Notes: a model not told the origin generated them from the letters alone. A stretch of DNA of 64,000 nucleotides from Pseudanabaena sp. Chao 1811 (GCF_027942295.1 NZ_CP101416.1:744001-808000); one strand, 5' to 3'; shown: positions 27,336-36,726, numbered from the stretch's first letter. Numbers and translations: made by a program.

Positions 27336-27521
27336 ATGCCACAGCTAATTGGAATTTTGGTACTAGTCGCCTATGTATTTGGGGTTGTGAAATTTTTGCA
27401 AGGTTTTCAACGTACCGATTTTTCGGGTAATCAGATTGGACTTGCTTTACTCTGGCCAGTCCTATTTGTCATGAATGGTAACTATCGCAAAAATTTCTTC
27501 AAAGCACTTAAAGGCTCTTAA
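27336..27521 (+). CDS. Small membrane protein, 61 aa
   Basis: 61 residues with a hydrophobic N-terminal helix (LIGILVLVAYVFGVVKFL), the motif QGFQRTDFSGNQ, and a second hydrophobic patch LALLWPVLFVMNGNYRKNF. AGGAG lies upstream of the ATG. Its stop overlaps the start of the following permease gene (TAATG), indicating translational coupling. Function is unknown. Confidence 0.75.
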   Translation: MPQLIGILVLVAYVFGVVKFLQGFQRTDFSGNQIGLALLWPVLFVMNGNYRKNFFKALKGS

Positions 27522-28549
27522 TGAACTGGTGGAAAAGACTCAGATCCAATCCTCTCGCTTGGATTGGAATCACGATTTTAACTGTTTTTTATGCGGCAGC
27601 TCTATTTGCTGATTTCGTAACGCCTTACGGAGTCAACGAACAGGTAAAAAATGCCGCTTTGCTGCCACCCACACAGATATATTGGCATGATCGCCAAGGT
27701 CAATATATTGGCGCACATGTCTATCCGACCACCCAAGGTAAGGTTGATCTCGAAACAGGCGATCGCGCCTTGATTGTTGACTATACCAAACCATCGCAGA
27801 TTCAGATTTTCCACGGTGGGCATTTATTTAGTACCACCAGCGAGGGGAAACTGAACCTGTTAGGAACCGATGAGCAAGGACGGGATCAACTAACCCGCTT
27901 ACTGCATGGCGGCAGAATTAGTCTGTTGATAGGCTTTATCGGTACGACTATTTCCTATGCGATCGGTTGCCTTGTTGGTGGCATTTCTGGCTATATTGGC
28001 GGCTGGCTAGACGTAGTCCTGATGCGGTTCGTCGAAATTTTAATGTCAGTTCCTTCAATTTATTTATTAGTAGCATTAGCTGCAATTTTGCCTCCCCAAA
28101 TCAGTAATACTCAACGATTCGCGTTAATCATTGCGATTATTTCCTTTGTGTCATGGGCAGGACTAGCCAGAATCATTCGTGGACAGGTATTGTCCATCAA
28201 AGAGCAGACCTTTATTTTGGCGGCTCGTGCCTCAGGCGCAAGTCCATTGCGGATTATTGTGAACCATGTTTTACCTCAAACCATTACCTTCATTATTATT
28301 TCGGCAACTCTCGACATCCCCCGATTTATTGTCGTAGAAGCTGTCTTAAGCCTTGTTGGACTAGGCATCCAACCTCCCGATCCGTCATGGGGTAATATGC
28401 TATCTTTGTCTACTAACGCTTCGATTGTGATCCTGCAACCTTGGCTAGTGTGGACTCCTGCATTAGCGATCGTGTTAACGGTGCTATCATTTAATCTCTT
28501 AGGAGACAGTTTGCGTGATGCCCTTGACCCCAAAAACATTAGGCAATAA
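27521..28549 (+). CDS. Oligo/dipeptide ABC transporter permease (DppC-like)
   Basis: Inner-membrane permease of the OppC/DppC family, 342 residues. There is an N-terminal helix (about 12-32), a 90-residue extracytoplasmic-like insert, then five helices from about residue 110. LLGTDEQGRDQLTRLLHGGR precedes the first core helix, as in DppC. The ATPase-contacting EAA loop is AARASGASPLRIIVNHVLP. No DppB permease or binding protein is adjacent. The fused ATPase at 37343-39145 is the likely energising partner. Confidence 0.88.
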   Translation: MNWWKRLRSNPLAWIGITILTVFYAAALFADFVTPYGVNEQVKNAALLPPTQIYWHDRQGQYIGAHVYPTTQGKVDLETGDRALIVDYTKPSQIQIFHGGHLFSTTSEGKLNLLGTDEQGRDQLTRLLHGGRISLLIGFIGTTISYAIGCLVGGISGYIGGWLDVVLMRFVEILMSVPSIYLLVALAAILPPQISNTQRFALIIAIISFVSWAGLARIIRGQVLSIKEQTFILAARASGASPLRIIVNHVLPQTITFIIISATLDIPRFIVVEAVLSLVGLGIQPPDPSWGNMLSLSTNASIVILQPWLVWTPALAIVLTVLSFNLLGDSLRDALDPKNIRQ

Positions 28550-28826
28550 GCTTTATGCCGTTTGCTCTAGCAAGTTTAAGGTTAAGAAAACCTATGCCCG
28601 ATAACAGTTTTAGTATCAGTTTTTTAGTCAGTAGCTTTTAGCATGATTTCAGAGTGCAATAACCTAAGAATTTCCAAAAAGTCTTCAAATATGTCGCCAA
28701 AAAACTCATGCAATTAGGTAGTATGAGATGAGGATCTAGACTATTTTGTATTTTCTATGACGGGTTTTTGCTCTTTCGTCATGTCAATCTGAAAGTTAGC
28801 ATCAGCAAAATAGGAGTATATTCAGC

Positions 28827-30515
28827 GTGCAGTACTTAGCGGAACTTCAAAAAACTCAAGCAGCTTTTGGATTAGGTGGTAACTCGTCTGTCCGTCTACT
28901 AGCACGTAATACGGGTGAAAATGTTTGGCAGCCGATTACGAACGAGCAAGTTTTGCAGGTTCAAGATTCGAGCCAAGCCAAAGATTTTAAAGATGGTCAG
29001 ATGGTCATTGCCGAAGTTACAGGCAGTAACCAAGTACAAAGTATCCAAGACGCTTCTAAAAAGATCGTCAATATTCTCCAAGCCTATTCGCGATCGCAGG
29101 ATAAGTATAAATCTGCGGAAGAAGAAGTTGAACAGTGGAAGCAATCTCTTAATTTTCAAAGCCAAGAGTTACATCGTCGTGAGCAGGAATTAGAACAAAA
29201 GGAAATAGAGCTAGAACACCTCGATGCAAGACGGCAAGAGATTGAAGAACTAGAAGAAAAGTTTGCTAAAGAACGCAATGAAATTGAGCAATTACGAGCA
29301 GGTATCGAAGCCGAACGGGGACAGTTTGAAGCCAAAGCAGCCGCGCTTACGTCAGAGCAAGCACAGCACCTCAAAACGCTAATAGGACAATTATCATCTA
29401 GCTTCACAAGTCCAGATTCTCTAAGGGATCGGATTTATAGCGCTCTTGATCTAATCAATAAGCGTCAGGAAGTACTTACAGGATTTTGGCAAAATTTAGA
29501 TGCCCTCAAAAACGAAGCAGAAAATCAAAAGAGTATTCTCAATAAATCCACGGAAGATCTGAATGCACGTAAAGCCCAATGGCAGCAAACTCAAGTTGCT
29601 TTAGCGGATGCACAGGCAGAGCTAAAAGCACAAAGGGGCATTCTTAAGCTCCAAGAAAACAATATGGCAATGTCTAGGGTGCAACTTGATGCCCAAATAG
29701 AGCTATATGAACAAACCTCCAATGCGATCGAAGCCTTTGGTGGGCCTGGCAGTATGGAAGTTCTCAGTCCAGAGGAAGAACATCGACTCCAGTCCATGCC
29801 CATTGAGGAGTTAGAGTCAACCATTAAGGCATTGCAAGCAGATTTCGATAAGTTAACTAACTACATCGGCGCTCAAGAGGATGAGCTAGCTGGTCTAGAA
29901 GGAGAAATCGCTGATTTGCAAAGTCAGGTCGAAACGGCTGATCAGTTTGCACGGATCGAATTAGAAAGTAATAAAGAATTTGCAGAAGAGCAGTACAAAC
30001 TCCTTGAGGAAAGCGTTTCAGGTATGAGACGTGGTATGCAGGAACGTCTGTCATTGCTAAATCAGCAAAAGGCAATTCTGGATCGTCGCAAAGGAATTAC
30101 CGTTGAGGCAAGTCCTGTTAAAAGCTTGATGCCTCTATTGTCCCAAATCGAATCTCAGAAAAACCGTCAGGAACAAGATTTGCGGAAAATGGAAAGTCAA
30201 ATTGAGGCGGTTAGAAACTATACACAGCAGCAACAAGAAATGCTGGCAAAGCAAACTCAGGAGCATTTGCAACAAGAGCAGGCTATTCGGACAGCAGAAC
30301 TGCAACAGCAAGAGCGTATCAAAACTGTAGCTGAGTTGCTAGGACAAATTATTGCTCAAGAGCAATTACTACGTCCCGTGCAGGATATTGTCGATACTTT
30401 GCGTCCACAGTTAGAAGCAGCAGTTCAGGATTTAAGCTCTGGTTCTAATGGAAGTAATTCTTCGCAAGTTCTAGCTGATTTACAATCTATCATCCAGAAT
30501 TTAGTTACTTCCTAA
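28827..30515 (+). CDS. hmpF: Pilus motility/taxis coiled-coil protein HmpF
   Basis: A 562-residue protein, almost entirely coiled coil after residue 90 (long Glu/Gln/Leu-rich heptads). It starts MQYLAEL and has an N-terminal globular part, as in cyanobacterial HmpF. HmpF localises to the junction-proximal pole of motile filaments and is needed for type IV pilus-driven gliding and phototaxis. The start is GTG at 28827, supported by TAGGAGT nine bases upstream. The chemotaxis-type kinase at the window start is a possible functional partner. Confidence 0.87.
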   Translation: MQYLAELQKTQAAFGLGGNSSVRLLARNTGENVWQPITNEQVLQVQDSSQAKDFKDGQMVIAEVTGSNQVQSIQDASKKIVNILQAYSRSQDKYKSAEEEVEQWKQSLNFQSQELHRREQELEQKEIELEHLDARRQEIEELEEKFAKERNEIEQLRAGIEAERGQFEAKAAALTSEQAQHLKTLIGQLSSSFTSPDSLRDRIYSALDLINKRQEVLTGFWQNLDALKNEAENQKSILNKSTEDLNARKAQWQQTQVALADAQAELKAQRGILKLQENNMAMSRVQLDAQIELYEQTSNAIEAFGGPGSMEVLSPEEEHRLQSMPIEELESTIKALQADFDKLTNYIGAQEDELAGLEGEIADLQSQVETADQFARIELESNKEFAEEQYKLLEESVSGMRRGMQERLSLLNQQKAILDRRKGITVEASPVKSLMPLLSQIESQKNRQEQDLRKMESQIEAVRNYTQQQQEMLAKQTQEHLQQEQAIRTAELQQQERIKTVAELLGQIIAQEQLLRPVQDIVDTLRPQLEAAVQDLSSGSNGSNSSQVLADLQSIIQNLVTS

Positions 30516-30593
30516 AGTATGGATGGATCTGGATACTTCTAGGCGATCGCACTTTCTCAGTACCTATCAACTATTTAAGAAACAATTGCCGAC

Positions 30594-30785
30594 ATGTCGC
30601 AAGCTGTTGAACTAAGTTCATCAAAAACTCTAAATCCCATCACGTCCATTCCAAAACCTGAGTCTACGGCATCGCCAACTCTGACAGAGCTTAAACAAGA
30701 GTTAATTCTGTGTCAGCATTGTTTGCGTACTGCTAGCAATGGCATTAAATGTCAGGGAATCTGTGTGGCAGACAGCAACTACTAA
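30594..30785 (+). CDS. Small Cys-containing conserved protein, 63 aa
   Basis: 63 residues. The first 30 are Ser/Thr/Pro-rich and probably disordered. The C-terminal half has CQHCLRTASNGIKCQGICVADSNY with a CxxC followed by CxxxC, a pattern suited to zinc or iron-sulfur binding. I believe similar CQHCxRTAxNGIxC small proteins occur in other cyanobacteria, but no function is known to me. It is followed directly by a terminator shared with the convergent cyclophilin gene. Confidence 0.65.
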   Translation: MSQAVELSSSKTLNPITSIPKPESTASPTLTELKQELILCQHCLRTASNGIKCQGICVADSNY

Positions 30786-30796
30786 TCTCATAAGAC

Positions 30797-30823
30797 AATA
30801 AAGGGGGCTAAGCCCCCTTTATT
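30797..30823. terminator. Bidirectional terminator
   Basis: AATAAAGGGGGCT pairs with AGCCCCCTTTATT across a very small loop, between two convergent genes, with flanking A/T runs. Confidence 0.85.
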
Positions 30824-30826
30824 AAT

Positions 30827-31309
30827 TTAATCTTCAATTTTGATTGAGATAATTTTGTCGCCGCGACGGATGGCTTGGGCAACTTCCACATCATCGGTGT
30901 AACCGAAAGCCGCATATTGACCATCTAAAAATGATGCGTCGCCAAGGGTCACAAAGAATTGACTGGTGGCACTGTTGGGATCGTTAGTACGCGCCATAGA
31001 GAATACGCCAGCTTTGTTGTGCTTGATCACTGGCTTTTTACCGCGAGCTAAAACATTGCCAATTGTTGCTTCGCTATCACCTTCTGCCCAAATTTCGAGC
31101 TTAATGCGATCGCCTGATCCGCCAGTACCGTTACCGAGAGGATCGCCGCCTTGAATGACAAAACCGGGTTCGACACGGTGAAAGGTTAGCCCATCATAAA
31201 AACCATGCTTGGCGAGGTCTACGAAATTTTTCACAGTGATGGGGGCATGTTGGTCATCAAGCTCAGCACGCATGGTTCCTTTAGCGGTCTCAATTACAGC
31301 ACGGATCAT
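30827..31309 (-). CDS. Cyclophilin-type peptidyl-prolyl cis-trans isomerase
   Basis: Catalyses proline isomerisation during protein folding. It is a single cyclophilin domain of 160 residues with no signal peptide (cytoplasmic). Core motifs are ITVKNFVDLAKHGFYDGLTFHRV (catalytic Arg in FHR), GFVIQGGDPLGNGTGG, FSMARTNDPNSATSQFFV and LDGQYAAFGYT. The usual Trp of the CsA site region is absent, as in many bacterial PpiB-type enzymes. Confidence 0.94.
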   Translation of the reverse strand: MIRAVIETAKGTMRAELDDQHAPITVKNFVDLAKHGFYDGLTFHRVEPGFVIQGGDPLGNGTGGSGDRIKLEIWAEGDSEATIGNVLARGKKPVIKHNKAGVFSMARTNDPNSATSQFFVTLGDASFLDGQYAAFGYTDDVEVAQAIRRGDKIISIKIED

Positions 31310-31415
31310 AAATAAACTTACCTAAAATTTTTTGCAAGGTTAGAGCAGCTTAAAGTATAACAATCGCTGGGGCAAATGTCTGTAAACCTCAAAAGTATTG
31401 CGATCGCAAGATCTT

Positions 31416-31488
31416 TACAGCGCTTTGCACTCAAACCCAAACCAAGAAAAAATTTAAAAGTGTTGTAAAGCAACACTTCTGGTTTGTT
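31416..31488 (+). repeat. Head-plus-palindrome repeat
   Basis: The head TACAGCGCTTTGCACTCAAA precedes a hairpin AGTGTTG-TAAAG-CAACACT and an outer AACCA/TGGTT pair. It lies in the divergent gap upstream of the phasin-like gene, so here it is not at a gene end. Confidence 0.65.
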
Positions 31489-31574
31489 TAATAGGAAATT
31501 GCTGTAAGCCCCTTATTCAATTTGAGGAGTATGATGGAGAGATAGATCGTCTTTTTTAAGGATCGCGTAGGGTT

Positions 31575-31898
31575 ATGGATAGCAATAATTTGCTGAAGCA
31601 GTTATTAATGCTTGGTGTCGGTACAACTTCGATTGTGCTGGAAAAGATCAAGGACGCTAGCGAAGATTGGGTCAAGGATGGCAAGATCGATCCAGAGCAA
31701 GCCGCAGAGATGTTCAATGATATTGCCGATCGCCTCAAGTCGGAACAGGGAAATTTAGAATCTTTAATTCAGCGTCAAATTCGCAATGTAATGCAGGATT
31801 TGGGTGTACCGCGTCAAAATGAAATGGATGAGTTACGGGGAAGAATCGATCGCCTTGAGCGTCAAGTACGCGAATTAGAAAATAAACAGTGGCGCTAG
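31575..31898 (+). CDS. Phasin-family-like helical protein
   Basis: 107 residues. The N-terminal half resembles the helix of phasin or poly(3-hydroxyalkanoate) regulator-like proteins (LLMLGVGTTSIVLEKIKDA followed by a DGKIDPEQA turn). The C-terminal third is a short coiled coil (LRGRIDRLERQVRELENKQ). Such proteins may coat storage granules or bind membranes. No PHA synthase genes are in this window, so the role is open. AAGGA lies upstream of the ATG. Confidence 0.75.
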   Translation: MDSNNLLKQLLMLGVGTTSIVLEKIKDASEDWVKDGKIDPEQAAEMFNDIADRLKSEQGNLESLIQRQIRNVMQDLGVPRQNEMDELRGRIDRLERQVRELENKQWR

Positions 31899-31905
31899 AT
31901 CAAAA

Positions 31906-31960
31906 CCGAATATTTTTGTTAAAAGTGTTGCAATGCAACACTTTTAACAAAAATATTCGG
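31906..31960. terminator. Perfect 26-bp palindrome
   Basis: Arms 31906-31931 and 31935-31960 pair without mismatch around the loop AAT. It lies 8 bp after the phasin-like stop and 23 bp before rsmI. Confidence 0.75.
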
Positions 31961-31983
31961 TTGCTATATATGGATATTAATTA

Positions 31984-32820
31984 ATGGAAGCTTCAGGAAT
32001 TCTCTATTTGGTGGGAACACCGATTGGTAATTTGGAGGATATGACTTTTCGGGCGATCGCCACGCTTAAACAGGTGGATTTAATTGCTGCTGAAGATACA
32101 AGGCATACGGGCAAGCTCCTGCATCACTTTGGGATTGATACCCCCCAAACCAGTTATCACGAACATAATGCCCATAAGCGCGTACCTGAATTAGTCGAGA
32201 AATTACAGCAAGGCATGGCGATCGCCTTAGTCACCGATGCGGGGATGCCCGCAATTTCTGACCCCGGAGTAGAACTAGTACAGAGTTGTATTGCCGCAGG
32301 GGTGCGCGTAGTCCCCATCCCCGTAGTCACCGCAGGAATTGCGGCTTTGACAGCTTCAGGTTTTGCGACCCAGTATTTTGGCTTTGATGGATTTTTGCCA
32401 ACGGATAAAAAGGAACGCCGCGATCGCCTAGAAATTTTGCGATCAGAAACTCGCACGATGATTCTCTATGAAGCACCACATCGATTATTACGAACCCTTG
32501 AGGATTTAGCCGAGAGTTTTGGCAAAGAAAGACGCATCTCGGTGGCAAGGGAATTAACTAAACTCCATGAGGAATTTTGGCGCGGCTCCATCGAAGAGGC
32601 GATCGCTTATTTCACAGATCATGCCCCCAAAGGAGAATTCACATTAGTTTTAGAAGGCGCGAAACCTAGCGAAAAGCCTATATGGACGGAGGAAGTAATT
32701 TTAAAAGAGTTGCAAAATTTGATTGATGATGGTATTTCGCGATCGGATGCTAGTCGGCAATTAGCAGAGCTAGCTGATTTACCGCGTCGCCAAATTTATC
32801 AGTTAGCACTGACGCTATAG
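31984..32820 (+). CDS. rsmI: 16S rRNA (cytidine(1402)-2'-O)-methyltransferase
   Basis: Methylates the 2'-OH of C1402 in the ribosomal decoding centre using SAM. The 278-residue length fits. The tetrapyrrole-methylase fold is shown by LYLVGTPIGNLEDMTFRA at the N-terminus, AAEDTRHTGKLL, and ALVTDAGMPAISDPG; FDGFLP and EAPHRL follow. The gene is cytoplasmic and convergent with the pseudouridine synthase gene. Confidence 0.96.
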   Translation: MEASGILYLVGTPIGNLEDMTFRAIATLKQVDLIAAEDTRHTGKLLHHFGIDTPQTSYHEHNAHKRVPELVEKLQQGMAIALVTDAGMPAISDPGVELVQSCIAAGVRVVPIPVVTAGIAALTASGFATQYFGFDGFLPTDKKERRDRLEILRSETRTMILYEAPHRLLRTLEDLAESFGKERRISVARELTKLHEEFWRGSIEEAIAYFTDHAPKGEFTLVLEGAKPSEKPIWTEEVILKELQNLIDDGISRSDASRQLAELADLPRRQIYQLALTL

Positions 32821-32870
32821 CGATTTTGATTTTGTCTTTCAATCCCCGCATGAAATTATCACTTGATTAC

Positions 32871-33833
32871 TCATCTTTTACGTCGCAAAACCGTCAATAG
32901 CTTCTCAAAGCCTTCGGGCAATGGCGCAATATTTTCAATGAGTTCGCCTGAGACTGGATGCGTAAAGGTCAACCGCCATGCATGGAGGGCTTGACCCGAG
33001 AGATATTGCGAGACTTCTTTATTGGGATGTCCATAGACAGGATCACCTGCGATCGCCCAGCCCATATATGCCGAATGCACTCGAATTTGATGGGTGCGTC
33101 CCGTTTCCAACTCAAATTTAATGAGAGTGTAATTGCCTAAGCGTTCCTTAATTTGCCAATGGGTAATGGCTTTGCGCCCATTTTCGACTACTGCCATTTT
33201 TTTGCGATCGCTACGATGTCTAGAGATCGCCGCATCAATTACTCCTGATTCGCCCCCTAATTGACCTTTAGGAACTCCGCGCACAATTCCTAAATATTCC
33301 CGTCGTGCTGTTTTTGCCTGTATCTGAGCCTGCAAATCCTGATGAGCGCGATCATTTTTCGCCACCACCATCACGCCACTTGTATCTTTATCTAAACGAT
33401 GCACGATGCCCGGACGTTGAGTTCCATTTATACCTGATAGTTCCTTACAATGGGCTAAGAGAGCATTAACTAAAGTTCCATCGCTATGCCCTGCGGCAGG
33501 ATGTACTACCAGTCCCGCAGGTTTATTAATGACAATCAAATGCTCGTCTTCGTAGAGAATATCTAAGGGAATCTCTTGAGCAATTAAATCTAGAGGTGTT
33601 GCTGCTGGGGTGATTAACTGAATGCGATCGCCTGCCTTGATTAAGTCCTTTTTGTTATTACAATTAACATCATTAACGGTGACATAACCTTCATTAATTA
33701 AGTCTTGTATTCGCGATCGCGATAGATCAGTATGCTTTGCTAAAAAGCGATCAATACGTTCTGGTTTAGTAAGATCGCGTGATACTTCAATCAAATTAAT
33801 ATTATTTTCTATAGAACTTATCGTTAAACTCAT
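32871..33833 (-). CDS. rluD: RluA-family 23S rRNA pseudouridine synthase (RluD-like)
   Basis: Converts specific uridines of 23S rRNA to pseudouridine. It has 320 residues. An N-terminal S4 RNA-binding domain (about 20-80: RIDRFLAKHTDLSRSRIQDL) is followed by the catalytic domain with RPGIVHRLDKDTSG (catalytic Asp), LIVINKPAGLVVHPA, and GRTHQIRVHSAYMG. The S4 domain and length favour RluD over RluA or RluC; the exact target sites are inferred. Confidence 0.9.
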   Translation of the reverse strand: MSLTISSIENNINLIEVSRDLTKPERIDRFLAKHTDLSRSRIQDLINEGYVTVNDVNCNNKKDLIKAGDRIQLITPAATPLDLIAQEIPLDILYEDEHLIVINKPAGLVVHPAAGHSDGTLVNALLAHCKELSGINGTQRPGIVHRLDKDTSGVMVVAKNDRAHQDLQAQIQAKTARREYLGIVRGVPKGQLGGESGVIDAAISRHRSDRKKMAVVENGRKAITHWQIKERLGNYTLIKFELETGRTHQIRVHSAYMGWAIAGDPVYGHPNKEVSQYLSGQALHAWRLTFTHPVSGELIENIAPLPEGFEKLLTVLRRKR

Positions 33834-33918
33834 GGAAATTTATTTATGGAGCATCTAGAGATAGGGAGACAAATATTAAACCCCTAAGAGATTTGTTATG
33901 GTTGGGCAAATAATTAAG

Positions 33919-34013
33919 TTAGGACTTACGCAGTGCTAACGAATTTACTGGGTTTTGAGTGGATATGGCGCGGGCAAAGCCCGCGCCATATCCACTCGAT
34001 GCGTAAGTCCTAA
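33919..34013. mobile_element. 95-bp MITE-like element with terminal inverted repeats and inner palindrome
   Basis: Perfect 14-bp terminal inverted repeats TTAGGACTTACGCA (33919-33932) and TGCGTAAGTCCTAA (34000-34013) enclose a perfect 19-bp palindrome (33957-33975, 33979-33997; loop AAA). Ends of the GGACTTACGC type are, as I recall, found on many cyanobacterial insertion-sequence-derived miniature elements. No transposase is present. Confidence 0.7.
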
Positions 34014-34050
34014 TATTTTAAAAAATATTTTAAAAAATATGCTTAGCGGC

Positions 34051-34560
34051 TTACTGAGGAGCGCCTAAGAAATCACGCTTGCCTAACTCCACACCATTAT
34101 GTCTGAGAATGTCATAGGCAGTCGTCACATGGAAATAGACATTTGGCAAAATGAAGAACAATAAATAGGCTTCTCCTGTAAAAGTCATGGTCTCCTTGCC
34201 AACGGGTAAAGTAATTACCTTCTCTTCCGAACCATCAATCTGTTCAGGAGTAAAAGTCTCGATAAAAGCGACCACATTTTTCAGGCGATCGCCTAATTCT
34301 GCAAATGTAGTTTCCTTATCTTCTATTGCTGGTGCTTCCACACCCACTAATCTTGCAACACCACGTCTAGCAATGTCTGAAGCGATCTGCACTTGGCGAC
34401 TGAGAGGAAACATATCAGGATACAATCGACTGGCAATTAGTACAGCAGGATCAATTTTTTTGGTTTCCGCATGGGCTGCTCCCTTTTCGAGAATGGAGAC
34501 TAAATTATTTAGCGATCGCACTAGGGAAGGAACCGCAACCTGATACATCGAAATGGTCAT
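34051..34560 (-). CDS. DUF1993 family protein
   Basis: 169 residues, matching the DUF1993 family (MYQVAVPSLVRSLNNL at the start, a central LIASRLYPDMFPLSRQ, and YFHVTTAYDILRHNGVELGK near the end). The family is thought to adopt a four-helix DinB-like fold, and the His residues of YFHVTTAYDILRHN would suit metal binding. The function is unknown. It is a single-gene unit on the minus strand. Confidence 0.85.
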   Translation of the reverse strand: MTISMYQVAVPSLVRSLNNLVSILEKGAAHAETKKIDPAVLIASRLYPDMFPLSRQVQIASDIARRGVARLVGVEAPAIEDKETTFAELGDRLKNVVAFIETFTPEQIDGSEEKVITLPVGKETMTFTGEAYLLFFILPNVYFHVTTAYDILRHNGVELGKRDFLGAPQ

Positions 34561-34795
34561 TAATACCTCTCCAGTTTCTTAATAAATTAATCTTTGTAAC
34601 TTGCCTATCACTATAACCGATCTCGCCATTGATCCCGAAGCAACGAGAAAATCCAAGCACAACGGAGGATTTGGATTTTTGTTTTGTCATAGTCAAAATG
34701 AAAATCCCAAATCCTAATTTCCAACGGGACGATCCAAACAAGATTACAATATGTTAAGCAAACTTAACGACGGTAAGGGTCGAGCATAACAAAAG

Positions 34796-36199
34796 ATGAA
34801 AGCAGCGATTATTGGTGCAGGCTTAGCTGGTATGAGTACTGCCGTAGAACTCAGTGAGCAGGGCTATGAAGTAGAACTTTTTGAATCCCGTCCCTTTGTC
34901 GGAGGCAAGGTCAGCAGTTGGCTAGACAAAGATGGCAACCATATCGAGATGGGCTTGCATGTATTTTTTGGCTGCTATTACAACCTCTTTGCGCTGATGA
35001 AAAAGACAGGAGCCTTCGAGCATCTTCGCCTCAAGGAACATACACATATTTTCGTTAATCCCGGTGGCGCACAGGCTGCCCTAGATTTTCGTAACTTTGG
35101 TGGTGCACCTTTTCATGGTTTAAAGGCATTTGTGACCACAGGACAGTTACCACTTAAGGACAAAATCCAAAATGCGATCGCGATCGGGCGGAGTCCCTTG
35201 ATTCGCGGCTTAGTCGATCATGTTGGCGCAATGAAAGAAATCCGCGCCCTTGACAACATTAGCTTCAAAGATTGGTTTTTGGGCATGGGTGGATCGCAAG
35301 CGAGCCTTGACCTGATGTGGGATGCGATCGCCTATGGTTTAGGTTTCATCGACTGCGAAAATATTTCGGCTAGATGTATGCTCACCATCTTCCAATTCTT
35401 TGCATCCCGCACCGAAGCTTCCATTTTGAGAATGCTCGAAGGTTCTCCCGATGTGTTTTTACATCAGCCGATTGTGAAGCATATTGAATCTAAGGGCGGT
35501 AAGTTCCATTTGCGTCGTGGCGTGCGTGAAGTTCTGTTTGAAGGGGAAGGCGAAGATACTCGCGTCACTGGCTTGATTGTCGGTAAAGAAGATGGCGAAG
35601 AAGTCGTCACTGCCGATGTCTATATTTGTGCCACGGATATCCCAGGGGTGAAGCGGATTATCCCTGAGAAATGGCGGGTATGGTCGCAGTTTGACAATAT
35701 CTATAAGCTTGATGCTGTGCCAGTCATTACGGTACAACTGCGCTTTGATGGTTGGGTAACGGATATTGATAACTTGCTCTATGCTGTGAAAGTCGATTTC
35801 TCGACCTTTGCGGATTTGGCGATTACTAGCCCCACTGACTACTACAAAGAAGGCGAAGGCTCTCTATTGCAGTTAGTAATTACCCCTGCGGATGATTACA
35901 TTAAGCTTAGCAATGAAGCGATCGTCGAGAAGATGATTGCTCAAGTGCATCAGATTTTCCCATCTTCTAATAAGTTGAATGTCACTTGGTCGAGCGTGGT
36001 CAAACTCGCCCAGTCCCTCTATCGTGAAGCCCCCGGCAAAGATCCCTTCCGTCCCGATCAGGCAACTCCTGTAAAGAATTTCTTCCTTGCAGGTAGCTAC
36101 ACGATGCAGGACTACATCGATAGTATGGAAGGTGCAACTCTATCGGGTCGGATGTGCGCGGCAGAAGTAATTAAGAGCAAACAACTTGCTAAAGTCTAA
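34796..36199 (+). CDS. crtQ: Zeta-carotene desaturase (plant-type CrtQ/ZDS)
   Basis: FAD-dependent desaturase converting 9,9'-di-cis-zeta-carotene to lycopene, in the thylakoid or plasma membrane. It has 467 residues. The dinucleotide fold [19 protein letters not shown] is followed by [24 protein letters not shown] (the C-Y-Y-N form marks ZDS rather than phytoene desaturase), and [18 protein letters not shown]. The C-terminal FAD-closing motif is [18 protein letters not shown]. No other carotenoid gene is adjacent. Its stop overlaps the truncated toxin gene. Confidence 0.95.
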   Translation: MKAAIIGAGLAGMSTAVELSEQGYEVELFESRPFVGGKVSSWLDKDGNHIEMGLHVFFGCYYNLFALMKKTGAFEHLRLKEHTHIFVNPGGAQAALDFRNFGGAPFHGLKAFVTTGQLPLKDKIQNAIAIGRSPLIRGLVDHVGAMKEIRALDNISFKDWFLGMGGSQASLDLMWDAIAYGLGFIDCENISARCMLTIFQFFASRTEASILRMLEGSPDVFLHQPIVKHIESKGGKFHLRRGVREVLFEGEGEDTRVTGLIVGKEDGEEVVTADVYICATDIPGVKRIIPEKWRVWSQFDNIYKLDAVPVITVQLRFDGWVTDIDNLLYAVKVDFSTFADLAITSPTDYYKEGEGSLLQLVITPADDYIKLSNEAIVEKMIAQVHQIFPSSNKLNVTWSSVVKLAQSLYREAPGKDPFRPDQATPVKNFFLAGSYTMQDYIDSMEGATLSGRMCAAEVIKSKQLAKV

Positions 36200-36396
36200 A
36201 CAAGAAGCGCCGCAATGCGGCGCTTCTTGTTTATTAGACCTTGCAGATCTCCTTTCAATAATTCGTAGTCTGGAGGATATTGCAATGGATCTTCTTCAAT
36301 GATTTTCAGCAGTTGTAAAACTTTGTCTTTCAATCCACTAGAAGCAAGCTTTTTCGCATCTTTTTGAGCTTGTGTCATGAAAATTAATTTGTACAT
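36196..36396 (-). pseudogene. Truncated Txe/YoeB-type toxin
   Basis: 66 residues. The N-terminal part, YKLIFMTQAQKDAKKLASSGLKDKV through YELLKGDLQGL, matches Txe/YoeB mRNA interferases. The expected continuation, with the catalytic RINIQHRLVY strand and C-terminal aromatic-rich tail, is missing. Instead the frame enters the palindrome at the crtQ end and stops. The start overlaps the antitoxin stop (TAATG). The toxin is presumably inactive. Confidence 0.75.
36197..36233. terminator. Perfect 17-bp palindrome at the crtQ stop
   Basis: Arms 36197-36213 and 36217-36233 with loop AAT. It starts in the crtQ stop codon and makes up the final codons of the truncated toxin. It is the probable crtQ terminator. 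Confidence 0.75.
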
Positions 36397-36614
36397 TACC
36401 AGTCTAGTTCATCTAAAGTTAAGCCTTGATCAATAGATTCAGAGCGACCTTCTTGAATACTTTGAACCATTCCTTCAATTCCTCTTAGGTATTCATCATC
36501 ACTGACATAAATAGATTGTTCTATAATCTTCACTTCGTCCTTAGAGAAATGAGCAAGTAACCATAGAAATTTGTCACTAATGCTGTCGTCAATTTTTAAG
36601 GTAATTGTTCGCAT
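36396..36614 (-). CDS. Antitoxin of a type II module
   Basis: 72 residues, acidic. An N-terminal strand MRTITLKIDDSISDKFLWLL, suited to ribbon-helix-helix-like DNA binding, is followed by a C-terminal segment (EGMVQSIQEGRSESIDQGLT) that would wrap the toxin. It is directly upstream of the truncated toxin with overlapping stop/start, the standard antitoxin-first order. With the toxin broken it may survive as a stand-alone repressor or be decaying. Confidence 0.75.
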   Translation of the reverse strand: MRTITLKIDDSISDKFLWLLAHFSKDEVKIIEQSIYVSDDEYLRGIEGMVQSIQEGRSESIDQGLTLDELDW

Positions 36615-36693
36615 AAACTAACTACGAAGTTTTCTATATTTACTTTTGCAGTAAAGTTTTATTTTTTGTATCCTAGCATTTTTATCCTATCTC

Positions 36694-36726
36694 ATTTATA
36701 TTCCTGCCGAAGGCAGGAATATAAAT
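36694..36726 (-). terminator. Palindrome after the gamma-carbonic anhydrase-like gene
   Basis: Perfect 15-bp stem (36694-36708, 36712-36726) with loop GAA, immediately beyond the stop codon on the minus strand. Confidence 0.75.
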
